Assembly (NCBI GenBank): GCA_033060915.1
Contig: CM065377.1
Span: 39,914,183-39,978,182 of the forward strand
Origin: Euryodendron excelsum
Lineage: Eukaryota > Streptophyta > Magnoliopsida > Ericales > Pentaphylacaceae
DNA: 64,000 bases
Direction of reading: 5' to 3'
Under the pieces are notes generated by a model, which saw only the letters and a list, made by a program, of their open reading frames with translations, had not been told where the DNA came from and made no database searches. This document shows, piece after piece, positions 1-10,137 of this stretch. The position numbers and the translations under genes were made by a program. How positions within the stretch are numbered: position 1 is the first letter of the stretch; each line of letters opens with the position of its first letter.

Positions 1-286
1 AGGAATGGGGATTGTAAAAATATAAAGAGAATACTACTTTTGCCTCTAAACACTTTTAAACCTCCATGGATGCCTTAACTTGAGCTTGAATAGGCTTGAA
101 AGGGCTAGAATGAGGACTTCTATGGCATTGAGGGCTATATAGGTGTAGTGTATGAGTTAGAAGGAGGTGGAATCCAGCCTAAGTTCTTAAAGTGTGAGAT
201 GTATATAGGAATTTGAGGTTCTAGAGCAGTTTTTGTAGAGCTTCGCTATCAATTTTGATTCTGGAATATGCAAAGGGGGAGGCCTG

Positions 287-294
287 TATTTATA
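287..294 (-). promoter_or_regulatory. TATA box of M1 3' LTR
   Basis: TATAAATA on the minus strand (tatttata on plus). The same octamer in the same context (a GAGGCC-like stretch downstream, palindromes upstream) occurs in five other LTRs of the window. Inferred to be the retroelement pol II promoter. Confidence 0.7.
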
Positions 295-314
295 GGCAAA
301 ACTGAAGAGGACTA

Positions 315-371
315 GTGCATGTAGTACATGCATCAGGGTAAATTTTGCCCTGGCACATGTGCTACATGCGC
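315..371 (-). promoter_or_regulatory. Two class B palindromic boxes, 38-bp period
   Basis: Two 19-bp boxes start at 315 and 353, exactly 38 bp apart. Each is a palindrome with a 3-nt centre: GTGCATGT/ACATGCAT and GCACATGT/ACATGCGC. The spacer CAGGGTAAATTTTGCCCTG is itself nearly palindromic. The array lies just upstream of the minus-strand TATA box. Confidence 0.75.
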
Positions 372-1720
372 CAATACTGTTTCTCTCATTGAATGTCACG
401 TGGCACACATTGTACTAGCTAAATCTTAAGGGGTAAGCAAGGTTTGATCTATCTGATCAAAAGCTGGGCGCATATAGCACATGCTTCGCCTCCAGGAATG
501 TTTGTTTAAACTTTGCCTCGATAATTGTGCAATTTGAAAAAGATTTAGAAAAATCGATTACGTTCACAATGTTTTTCTGGTATTTCTCAAGAACTTTAAA
601 TTTTTAGGGAGCTTGAAAGGTGTTTAGAAGAATGAGATATCATCTCGAAAAGTGTGCACAAAAACATACTTTTGCGAAGGGTTTGTGATATGCTCCACGG
701 GTGTTCAAAAGTAACCGTTTGTGGGTGATGTGATCGGGACCTTCGGGAAGCGATCTCTCCAATCGGACCATATCGATGGAAAGTGCTCTGGAAATGCTTT
801 CAGGAATGCTCTAATTTACGCATTTCTTAAGTCATTTGATGGTGCGTTATAATCAGGGAATTAGAGAAAAAGACAACCTTGGCAGAGTGTCTGCAAGATG
901 TTCCAGGGATTACTGAAAGTGGCAATCTTCGAGCCATGCAATCTGGGACTTTAGGAAGCGATCTATTCAATCGAGCTGTATCAATAGAAAGACCTGTGAT
1001 CAAGCTTTTGGCAATTCCCTAATTTGCGCATTTCTCAAGTCATTTGACGGTGCGATAATATCAGGGAATCACGAGAAAAGACAATCTTAGCGGAGCATCT
1101 GCGAGACGCTCTAGAGGGCTTTCATTCAGTCAGAAGTGCTTAGAGTCGTGGGGCTCACCTTGGATTAAATAGGGGTGTATGATGAGACCCATCGTTCGAT
1201 ACCCAAGGCTGGCGTAGTTTCAGGGCGCGCTTAGGCCACCAGGGGTAAAACGATTATTTTGATCGAGCTTGGTCAAAATGGGCCAAAATGGATTGGAGTA
1301 GTGTGTTGAGTATACCAGACTATTCGGGGATGATCTTGGAAGATGTTTGCACTGTTTGGTGGGATTTGTATTGTGTTGGGGGTGTCTAGGGAAAACGGGG
1401 TCATTTTGACCGTAGTTGACCGGAACGGGACTGGAATTGGTTGGGATGGCATATTGAGTATGCTAACCGCCTAAGAACATTTCAGAAGGGTGGACTTATC
1501 GTCTTGAGGGATTTTGAACTTTCTCAAAGATGTGCCTGGAGCCCCAAGGGGTAGGTTTAGTTATTAGGCCTTTGTTGGGCCCAGCGAGCCCGAAAAGCGG
1601 TTGACTGATTGGATAGAAATATGAAAGTTGATTTGGACTCAAATGTGCTTACAGATTTTTAGAAAGAAGTTCGTTCAGGTCGGAGATTGCTAAGCAGGCA
1701 AAAATAAGGTGCTTACAGAT

Positions 1721-1734
1721 ACCCCTCTTTTTCT
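1721..1734 (-). other. Polypurine tract of M1
   Basis: On the minus strand AGAAAAAGAGGGGT lies three bases before the TGTAAG start of the LTR, the expected place for a plus-strand primer. It fixes the direction of M1 (minus) and shows that the LTR at 1-1717 is the 3' copy. Confidence 0.65.
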
Positions 1735-2084
1735 GTATTTGCTTGTCAAAGACGGAAAACAAAAAAGGAAGGATCCTATGTTGAATACGAGGCAATCGGA
1801 GATACCAAAGTTGAATAATTTTGGAAAGTAGTGGCATCTCAAACCAACATTTTGTATGGTGGAACAATACTCTTTTGGGAAGTTTTAGGGCTAATGTCTT
1901 GACACTAATTCTTCTTAAACTGAGGCTCCGTATGGCGGAATGCTGCTCCTCTGGGGAGGTTCAAGGTTGATATCTAGAAATTGATTCTTCTTGAACTGAT
2001 GCTCTGTCTGGCGAAATGATGCTCCTCTAGGGAGGTTCAAGGTTGATATCTGCTTTTGAAGGAGAAAGCTCAGAAATTCAATTA

Positions 2085-2930
2085 GCTTTCTCAAAGGAAA
2101 ATTGAAAACCCAATCTGTTTTTCCGGAGGAAGCTTTGAAACCTAATTTGCTTTTTTGGAGGAAGCTCGGAAACTTAATCTACTTTTTCGTAGGAAGCTCG
2201 AAAACCCAAATTTGCTTTTTTGGAGGAAGCTCGGAAACCTAATCTTTGCTTTTTCAGAGGAAGCTCTAAACCCAATCTGCTTTTTTGGAGGAAGCTCAAA
2301 AACCTAATCTGCTTTTTCGGAGGAAGCTCTAAAACCCAATCTTCTTTTTCGAAGGAAGCTCTAAAACCCAATCTACTTTTTAGGAGGAAGCTCGGAAACC
2401 TAATCTGCTATTTCAAAAGAAGCTCAAAAACCTAATCTGCTTTTTTGGAGAAAGCTCTGAAACCCAAATCTACTTTTTTTTTTATTTTTTTAAGGAAGCT
2501 CAGAAACCCAAATATGCCTTTTTTTTTTTTTTTTTTGGAAGAAGCTCTGAAACCCAATTCGCTTTTTGGAGGAAGCTCTGAAACCTAATTTGCTTTTCAA
2601 AGGAAGCTCGAAAGCCCAAATTTGCTTTTTTCGGAGGAAGCTCTGAAACCTAATCTGCTTTTTTAGAGGAAGCTCTGTAATCTAATTTGCTATTTCGGAG
2701 GAAGCTCAGAAACCTAATCTGTTTTCTTGGAGGAAGCTTGGAAACGTAATCTTCTTTTTCAGAGCAAACTCTAAAACCCAATCTGTTTTTTCGGAGGAAG
2801 CTCAGAAACCCAATCTGCTTTTTCAGAGAAAGCTCAAAAATTTTGAAAAGTTAGGCTTTTTTAGGCGAAAGCTAGAAAACTTGATATTTTTTGAAAAATG
2901 AAACTTTTAAAGGAAAAAGCTCAAGAAACC
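2085..2930. repeat. About 33-bp tandem array in the M1 3' region
   Basis: Roughly two dozen degenerate copies of a unit around GGAGGAAGCTCGGAAACC followed by TAATCTGC and a T-rich run. Unit length wavers around 32-46 bp because of T runs. Apparent reading frames across the array (for example 2220-2435 plus and 2174-2371 minus) simply read the repeat. Degenerate units (GGAAAAGCTTAGGAAACC) continue beyond S1 at 8010-8290. Confidence 0.75.
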
Positions 2931-3148
2931 CGAGAAGTTGTTTTGTGTAAGTATCCCATTTTTGACCGCTCGACAGTCTACACTCCGTCCAGACTTGTTT
3001 TCAAGTCATTGTGGGCATATTCCCATCGAAACCAATTCTTTAGGTCAAAAATTCTGTCTTTCCATCGCTTCGCGGGCCTGTCAGGCCCAAATAGAGGCAA
3101 AATGACCAAAAGGCCCTTAGGGGCATTGTCCTTTCCTTTCCAATCCCA

Positions 3149-3590
3149 CTCTCGAGACAGTTTATTCCTCGAGACGGTTCCACTCCAGGCACGTCTCTTC
3201 GGAGACAGTAAGACCCCTTTTCCAATCCCACTCTCGAGACAGTTTATTCCTCGAGACGGTTCCAATCCAGGCACGTCTCTTCAAAGACGATAAGTCCCCT
3301 TTCCAATCCTACTCTCGAGACAGTTTATTCCTCGAGACGGTTCCAATCCAGTCACGTCTCTTTAGAGACGATAAGTCCCCTTTCCAATCCCACTCTCGAG
3401 ACAGTTTATTCCTCGAGACGGTTCCAATCTAGGCACGTCTCTTCGGAGACGATAAGTCCCCTTTCCAATCCCACTCTCGAGACAGTTTATTCCTCGAGAC
3501 GGTTCCAATCTAGGCGCGTCTCTTCGGAGACGATAAGACCCCTTTCCAATCCCTCTCTCGAGACAGTTTATTCCTCGAGACGGTCCAAAT
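3149..3590 (+). repeat. 81-bp tandem array with repeated hairpins in U3
   Basis: Six units begin with CTCTCGAGACAG at 3149, 3231, 3312, 3393, 3474 and 3555, giving a period of 82 and then 81 bp. Each full unit carries CGTCTC-TTCG-GAGACG or a variant with loop TTTA or TTCA, plus a palindromic TCTCGAGA. The 71-131 residue open frames here (plus 2898-3293, minus 2978-3274, minus 3040-3231) are readings of this array. Confidence 0.85.
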
Positions 3591-4540
3591 AGCGAAACTA
3601 CTCACAAAACCGTTAAAGTAGCGGAAATACTCACAAATAGGTCGATATAGGGAATTGGCAACAAACCCCTGTGTCACGACAACCGTCGTTAGAGTGGCAG
3701 AAACACTCAAAACCCAGGTCAACACCAGGGTCTGTTAACCCACTTTGGTGAAAAATGACCAAACTGTCCTTTGGACCTTTTCCGAGACTTTCCAGTCAAG
3801 ATGACCATTTTGCCCCTAGGCATCCGAATGCCCCAAGAACCACACCAGCTCTGGGTATCAAACCGGTATTCTCTTGAGACTACTTTTTATAGTGTTCTCA
3901 ACCTTCCTTTACCTTTCCGGATCATTCCGAGTCAATTCCGGCCAACCTAGTACAAAATGACCGTTTTACCCCTGGTGGGCCGGTCTCCTTTTCCGACCAC
4001 ACTAGCTCTGGGTATCAAACCGGTAACCTCCTGAGACTACTTTTTATAGTATTCTCAACCTCCTTTTACTTTTCCAGATCATTCCGAGTCAGTTCCGGCC
4101 AACTCGGTACAAAATGACCGTTTTGCCCCTAGTGGGCCGGTCTCCTTTTCCGACCACACCGGCTCTGGGAATCAAACCGGCAACCTCTGGAAACATTCTA
4201 AATAATGTTTCCAGATCCCAAGTCTTCTTCCAGGACAGTCCGAGTTTGTCTCGGCAGTTTTCCAGTCCAATTGACCGTTTTGCCCCTAAAGGCCCGGTCA
4301 ACCTTTCCAACACATCTTGCCCTCACTTTTCAAGTCAAATACCTCCAAGACACTATTTTAAGTGTTCTTGCTCCTTTCCGGCCTTCCGGGTCATTCCCGG
4401 CTCCTTCAAATCATTCTCGGACTTTCCGGAGCCACTCCTAGTGAAGTCAAGCTAAAAATTGCATGGTAGTCACTAGTACAGGCGCCTAAATCTAGTCAAA
4501 GATATGTTGCTGGCCGACCTTAAACATTTCCTAATTGGCT

Positions 4541-4637
4541 AGCGCCACTACTAGTGGCGCCAAGCCAAAAAATGGCCTGGCGCCACTCCTAGTGGCGCCA
4601 GTGTAAACTTTGGCCTGGCGCCACTGCAACAAGCGCC
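4541..4637 (+). promoter_or_regulatory. Three class A palindromic boxes, 38-bp period
   Basis: 21-bp boxes start at 4541, 4579 and 4617, exactly 38 bp apart. Box 2 is GGCGCCACT-cct-AGTGGCGCC with perfect 9-bp arms. Box 1 has the same layout, and box 3 (the TATA-proximal one) has lost much of one arm. The array ends 16 bp before the TATA box. Confidence 0.8.
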
Positions 4638-4653
4638 AGTGTTGTCCGACCTC

Positions 4654-4661
4654 TATAAATA
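4654..4661 (+). promoter_or_regulatory. TATA box of S1
   Basis: TATAAATA followed by CAGAGCCTC, in the layout shared by the other LTRs. It is the likely start of the R region. The sequence downstream, rich in CTAGCC, GAAG and ACTGAAGA, would be leader RNA. Confidence 0.75.
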
Positions 4662-5269
4662 CAGAGCCTCATTCAAGGTGAAAGGGATCCGCAAACTCAA
4701 CCTAAAAATCATATATTTCGATATACAAAGCTCGAGCACCTCCTAAACCCTAGCCTCCTTAGGTTTCTCCAAACCCTAGCCACCCTACACAAACCCAGCC
4801 TCCTATACACTCATACACACCCTCATACACTCATACATTGGTCTTCAACCATCCTTTGAAGACTTGAAGAGCTGCAATCCAAGGCTTGAAGGCAACTCTT
4901 GAAGACTGAAGGTGAAGATCAAGACAAAGACTGAAGATTGAAGACTGAAGACAGCACGACGCGCAAAATAAACAAGATACAAGGTAGGTTCTCCATTTAA
5001 ATTTCAGCACTTTCCCCCTCTCTCTTCTCTCTCCTAACCCACTTGGGTTTTCTTTATTTTAATCTCCCATCTCTTTCCCCCCCCCCCCCTTTCTTTGCAT
5101 GCTTGAAACAAGGGGATTCCCGGTCCATGTGTAGGATTGGGCTATTGGAGAGTCACCGTGTCGGGGGTTTTCTTCTAGTCTAACCAAAGACCACGTGGGT
5201 CCGGTCCCCTTGATTATGTGGTGAAGCCTTAGCCTTGTATGTTCACGACCCCAAATTGCATTGTGCATA

Positions 5270-7160
5270 TCATAGTCTTGCATCTTCCAAAATTCGTTTT
5301 CAAACTTGTTTTCAAAACCGTTTTCAAACTTGTTTTCAAAATTGCATCAAAATCTCTTTTTTAAAAACTTGTTTTCAAAATCACAATTTTAGGGTGATTC
5401 TAGCCTTTCCATGGCTAGGGTTGCTTTAGGAAAGTGTTACATTAAAAGTGATCAATATGGTCCATATTTTCAAATCTTATTGTTTTCCAAAACCGCTTTC
5501 CTAAAGTGGTTCTAGCCCTCTTATGGTTAGGATTGCTTTAGGAAAGTGAGATGTTTTTATACCTTCTAAAAACTCTCTTTTCAAAAAATCCCTCTTCCTA
5601 AAAATCTCTTTTTCAACATACTTTTCTAAAACTTTCCTCTCCAAAATTGTTTTAAAAAACTCCCTCCTAGAATCTATTTTTCAAAACTCCCTTTTCCAAC
5701 TCCTTTCCAAAATCCTCTCCCCAAAATTCACTTTCTAAAAACGTTCCCCAAAAATCTTTCCAAAAACTCTCTTCAACAATCTTCAATCAAAAACCTTCCT
5801 AGAAAAACTCTTTCCAAAAATCTTTCCAAAATCTTCCTTCTAGAAACTCCTTCCTAGGATTCCCTTCTAGAAAACCTTCGTTTCTAAAAACACACTTTCC
5901 AAAAACTCCTCCCTAGGATTTCCCTTCTAGAAAACCTTCGTTTTCAAAAACGCACTTTCCAAAAACTCTTTCCTTAGAGCCCAAATCAAGCCCTAGAACC
6001 CACAATTAGAAAACCCTAATTTTTTTCCTAAAAACATGGTTTTTAAACTTTGCCCCAAACTTAGGTTTCCAAAAACCTCTTGTTTTCACATCCAAACTAT
6101 ACATGTTTCCAAAACCTCTTTTCTACGTTAAAATTCCACACTTTCAAATCTAGGGTTTCTAGAATCTCCCTTTCCAAATCCTTGCCAAATCTTATTTTCC
6201 CTTTAGGAAACCAAATTCAATCCTCCGTTTTGTGGAAACAAAATCAAACCTTCCATTTTAGAAACAAAATCCAATCCTTTCCTAATCTAAATATTTCCTA
6301 AATCGAATCTTTCTTAATCTTCCACTTTCCTAAACCTTAAGTTTCCAAAACTTGAACATAAAAATCTTTCCTAAATTTTAAAACTCAACTTTCAAATCTT
6401 TCCTAATTCAACCCTTTCCTAATTCTACCCCTTTCCAAATCTTGACTTTTCAAATTCAAGTTTTCAAATCTTTTCATAAACCCAAACCTTTCCTAATCTC
6501 AAGATTTTCTAAAAACACTCTAAAATTTTTAAAATCTTAAAGTTTCTAAATGTCAAATCTTTCTAAAATTCTAAGCTTTCTAAATTCAAAACTTTCTTAA
6601 GTTAAGACTTTCTAAATCTAAAACTTCCTAAATTCTAAATTTTCCAAATTTCAAATCTTTCTAAAATTTTAAGCTTTCTAAATTCAAAACTTTCCTAACT
6701 TGAGACTTTCTAAATTCTAAGTCTTTCCTAAACTAAACTTTTCCTAATTCAAAACATTTCTAAATTCAATACTTTTCCATTTCAAAACTTTTCTAAAGTG
6801 AAAACTTTCCTAAATTTGAAACTTTCTTAATTTGAAACTTTCCAAAAATGAAACTTTCCTAATTCAAAGCTTTCCTAATTTGAAACTTTCCTAATTTGAA
6901 CATTTCCTAAATCCAATCCTTCCTAATCTCCTAAATCTTCCAAGTCAAGTCAAATCTTTCCTAAGTCCCTCTCCTAAGTCTAGGTTTCTTAAACCTCCAT
7001 CTTTCCAAAACAAGTCTAAATTTTTCGTCCAAGTTCTATCTTTTCAAATCAAAATTCAATCTTCCAAATTCCAATTTTTAATCCTTTATTCAAAGTTCAA
7101 TCTCTCAATCTTCTAATTCAATTTCCAATCCAATCTCTCTCTCTCCTCAAATCAATCTCT
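5270..7160 (+). repeat. Degenerate AT-rich U5 array (class A)
   Basis: A long pyrimidine-rich tract of loosely repeated pieces such as CTTTCCTAATTTGAAAC and TTCCAAAAACTC, with no usable reading frame. Reverse-complement counterparts lie at about 16540-17340, 48030-48960 and 62440-63470, always between TATA and the triple-hairpin block. The tract therefore belongs to the class A LTR and is not independent DNA. Confidence 0.65.
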
Positions 7161-7163
7161 TTT

Positions 7164-7245
7164 CAATCGGACTCTTGTCCGAACTACGACTGACCTGATT
7201 CCCCCAAAGGGATACGTAGGTAGCCTTCCTAGGTGCGGTCACAAC
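7164..7245 (+). promoter_or_regulatory. Conserved triple-hairpin block of U5 (copy in S1)
   Basis: Three consecutive short inverted repeats: GGAC-tctt-GTCC, TCCC-cccaaa-GGGA and CCT-tcct-AGG. CTACG and CGTAG flank the second as an outer stem. Copies at 13689, 16190, 19314, 47817, 56285 and 62215 keep the layout, often with paired base changes. Function unknown; as a U5 element it would be in the element RNA. Confidence 0.6.
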
Positions 7246-7843
7246 ACTTTTCAAACTTTTAATTCCACTCTCATGGGTGCAGTTTTCACATTTTTCAAAT
7301 CTCAAATTCCAATCTATTTTCAAAGTATCAATTTCAAAATTTCTATTTTCAAATTTCTATTTCCAAATTTTCAAACTTTTCAATTTCAATTCTATTTCTT
7401 CAGATCTCTTTCAAATCAAATCAAACTCTTTTCAAATCTATTTTTCAATTCTCTTAACTGGCACTTGCATATCATGCATCATATTTTTCAAACATTATTT
7501 TTCTAAAGTGGGTAGGATTGAACTACAGTTAGTTAAAAACTCTCATAGGTGAATCTAGGGTAGATTGACATGTAGGTACCGAAAGGGCGGGGTAGGGTGA
7601 TAGCTTAGTGCATCTTCCCTACACGTAACCAACCTCCGAACCTAGATCACTGATTTCCAAGACCAAAAGGAGTTATTTTTCTAAAAAGGGCTAAATGTTT
7701 TCCAAATGTTGCCAAACAATTTGTTTTTCTTAAAAACCCTCTCTCGAGGAGATATTTTCAAAAATCATTTTCTAAAACCCTAAGTGTAGTCTTTGGATTA
7801 TTCTTAGTTTTTAGGTGACCTAAGTCACCTTAATCAAGTTAGG

Positions 7844-7853
7844 TGGCGACTCC
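7844..7853 (+). other. PBS-like decamer inside U5
   Basis: TGGCGACTCC, identical to the first ten bases of the family PBS, lies 152 bp before the LTR end, next to a hairpin AGGTGAC-ctaa-GTCACCT (7813-7830). Related forms sit at the same place in the other LTRs. It is inside the LTR, so it is not the functional PBS position. Confidence 0.45.
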
Positions 7854-8884
7854 AAATCTTTTTCAAAAGCCCTTTATTCAAATCAAATTTTCAATTCAAA
7901 CCTAGTCGCACTCATTTTTCTAGGAGGGTGAGTTCTAACAAGAGAGTACAACATTTTTTCCACTTGTGTGAGTATTCCTCGAGTGCGAAAAATCTGGGCG
8001 CAGCATTTTGAAAAGGAACCTTTTGAAGGAAAAGCTTAGGAAACCTTTTGAATGGAACTTTTTGAGGGAAAAAGTTTGGGAAAACCAGAGGTTGATTTTG
8101 AAATAAAACTTTTTAAGGGAAAAGGTTAGAAAACCTAGAAAGGTGGAAGCCATTTGAAGCCTTGAAAGTTTTTGGACTTTTGAAAACTGAATTTTGGACT
8201 TGAAAGAAAGCAAGGGCTTTTATCTTTTAGAATGGATGTTGAGACTAGAGTTGAAACTTTTTGTAGGAAAAGTCTTTAAAAAATTTTTAACTTGAAAATT
8301 ATTTGAACAAGAGCTTTTGCTTTTGAAGTTGATCTTAAGGAATCATTAGATATTGCTCTGTGCTTATAATTTTTCTGTCTCGGAACTTGAAGGGGAGACA
8401 TTTGTGGCCTCTTGGATTGAGGTTTCTTGAGATCGAAATACTCAGTATTTTCTTGATTGTCGGGTTCTTCTTTTGCTAGGCATAATAGGATTGTTGTTGA
8501 CATATCTTCTAAGGGGTTGTGCTTCTCTAAAGTCGATTGTATTGAGTTTGTTTCTAGAGGGGGTGTGGTTTCTTTTGAAAAGTTTGAGGGATTTGGAGGG
8601 TCAAACATCTTTGGTGGGTTCTTTTTTGAATGGATCGACTGGTTTGAAATTGAATGGGAGGTGTAGGTTGGGCCATTGCTCCAGCTTTACAATTTGAAAA
8701 GGTCGAGTCATGTTGACATTAATTGGGGTGGTTGATGGTGGGTTGTTGCCCTATTCTCCGTGGTTTTGAAAAAGGTTGAATTTTGTTGTTCATGGTTGAT
8801 TTGGGAGGTTGAGGGTGGGACATTGCCCCAGTCTTCATTGTATGAAAAAGGCTTAATTTTCACAAAAAGTTAGAACGATGTGTG

Positions 8885-9115
8885 TTATACCCATGGATGG
8901 ACAAACAGATTGGACAGGAATATGAATAAATGAATGTACGGGTTTACACAGGGATTGAAATGAATACATGTCATACTTTTTGATGAATGCACACGCATGA
9001 ATGGAATTGAATGCATACCATGCATAGAGATGGATTTTAAATGCATGTCATATTTTTTTATGAACGCACATACCAGAATTGAATGCATATCATATTTTTT
9101 GATGAACGAGTATAG
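8885..9115 (-). repeat. Short tandem repeat in the M1 interior (ATGCAT-rich)
   Basis: Several copies of a unit containing TGATGAACGCACA, GAATTGAATGCAT and CATGTCATA. The same unit, inverted and with more copies, occupies 61020-61440 in P1. Confidence 0.6.
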
Positions 9116-9864
9116 ATGGGTTTTAATATATAGATAAAAATGGATGTTCGTTACGGGGATGTCCCAGGGATCATGTTTATATTTAGAATCAGGAAGTCTT
9201 TTTTGGGAAAGTAAAATCAGGAAGTCATTTGAACTTTTTTTTCTTCTCGTGGGATTCTCCTTTTCAGTTATGCCCGTTTCTTGTCAAGATGTGATAGCCC
9301 TTGCACCATTTTCAGAGATTTGATCCATTGACTCATTTTCCCCCTCTCTCTTTTATTGAAAATAAAATTTTCTCTAAGTGGACCTCTCAAGTGACAGCTG
9401 ATTTTGCCCTTTGGTAAAGCAACTTATAGCTTCATTCCTCAATCAGAGAAGACTTTACATGGGATCGTGATGTAGGCCGAGTTTAAGGGTTGTAAGAAAT
9501 GCAGAGATACATAGGCCCAAATCTTTAAATTCAGCGGAGGTTGTATGAACCAAAACCACTTACTGCAAGAAATGAATTTTGCCCCTATATTTACCATTTT
9601 TTTAGATGTTGTCGTTTCTTTGTTCAAGCTTATTTAGACTAAGCAATTTTTCTTGATCTAAGAAGACTTTAATTTGGACCATAATGTGGGCCAAATGATA
9701 GGGTATTTGAAAGGAAGGATAAAGGCTTAAAACCTATTATATTTGCTAGGCTCCTAAAGATCCATGATCACCTTTGCCAAGTGGCTCTTACCCTTGTTAC
9801 TCCCCTGGACTTTTCTCTTTGTCAGAAAGCCCTCTTTTGTTTTGTCCTTCTGTTGTCATATTAG

Positions 9865-10137
9865 ATGACTCTATCATCATTATGTTTGGAAATCGTCATT
9901 GTTTTTGGAAAACATCTTTCATCATTTATTTTTATTTTTTTTTTTAAAATCTTGCTCTTATGTCAGTTCCTAGAGATGTCATTAATTCTACATCCTCTTG
10001 GAGATCATCATTCATTTATTACACATTCAATTGGAGATCACCATTTGTTCACTGCGCATTCTCTTGGAGATTATTGTTCGTTGCATGCGCTCTTGGAAAT
10101 CGCCACGCATTTACGTTTTTGCCTTTACCTAGTGTAG
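9865..10137 (+). CDS. Short open frame antisense to M1, matched in P1 (doubtful gene)
   Basis: A 90-codon frame on the strand opposite to M1 transcription. Its middle reads a 14-residue repeat with GDHHSF, GDHHLF and GDYCSL cores, followed by HALLEIATHL. The P1 counterpart (59970-60401, minus) preserves this reading with one additional repeat unit. I recognise no protein family. Maize Grande, a Tat-lineage element, is known for an antisense gene, so an antisense product has precedent, but that gene lies elsewhere in the element. The repeat unit here is close to a multiple of three, so a chance frame through a tandem repeat is the simpler explanation. Confidence 0.2.
   Translation: MTLSSLCLEIVIVFGKHLSSFIFIFFFKILLLCQFLEMSLILHPLGDHHSFITHSIGDHHLFTAHSLGDYCSLHALLEIATHLRFCLYLV

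Larger units (their letters stand above)
1..1717 (-). mobile_element. Ogre/Tat-type 3' LTR of element M1 (class B), cut by the window edge
   Basis: This is the U3/R side of a long LTR read on the minus strand. Its right end, CAAAAATAAGGTGCTTACA, is the reverse complement of the TGTAAG LTR start seen at 2946 and 51718. It carries a minus-strand TATA box (287-294) and class B palindromes (315-371), and is followed at 1721-1734 by a polypurine tract on the minus strand, which marks it as a 3' LTR. The remainder lies left of the window. Reading frames inside it are short and match no family I recognise. Its class B type agrees with the LTR at 13054-15365, which I take to be its 5' partner. Confidence 0.8.
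1718..2945 (-). mobile_element. M1 internal region, 3' part (non-coding)
   Basis: The segment between the 3' LTR and the nested solo LTR S1. It includes a 76-bp direct duplication (ending at about 1975 and 2051; both copies end in AAGGTTGATATCT) and the large tandem array at 2085-2930. There is no gag or pol similarity. After S1 the same type of sequence resumes at 8006, which shows the two parts were once continuous. Confidence 0.6.
2946..8005 (+). mobile_element. Solo LTR S1, Ogre/Tat-type, class A (5060 bp)
   Basis: The LTR starts TGTAAGTATCCC and ends GGGCGCAGCA, and is flanked by a perfect 5-bp target-site duplication, TTTTG at 2941-2945 and 8006-8010. No PBS or internal sequence follows the 3' end. 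Instead the host repeat array of M1 resumes, so this is a solo LTR left by LTR-LTR recombination. In order it holds an 81-bp hairpin array (3149-3590), palindromic promoter boxes (4541-4637), a TATA box (4654), a long AT-rich degenerate array (about 5270-7160), the triple-hairpin block (7164-7245) and a PBS-like decamer (7844-7853). Family assignment (Ogre/Tat, Ty3/gypsy) rests on LTR length and the PBS type of its relatives in this window. Confidence 0.88.

Noticed and set aside
2898..3293. 131-codon plus frame with two overlapping minus frames
   Set aside because: Lies on the 81-bp tandem array of an LTR; open on both strands, with repeated peptide pieces and no domain.
3149..3590. Regular repeats considered as a CRISPR array
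   Set aside because: Units are contiguous tandem copies without unique spacers, in plant retrotransposon DNA.
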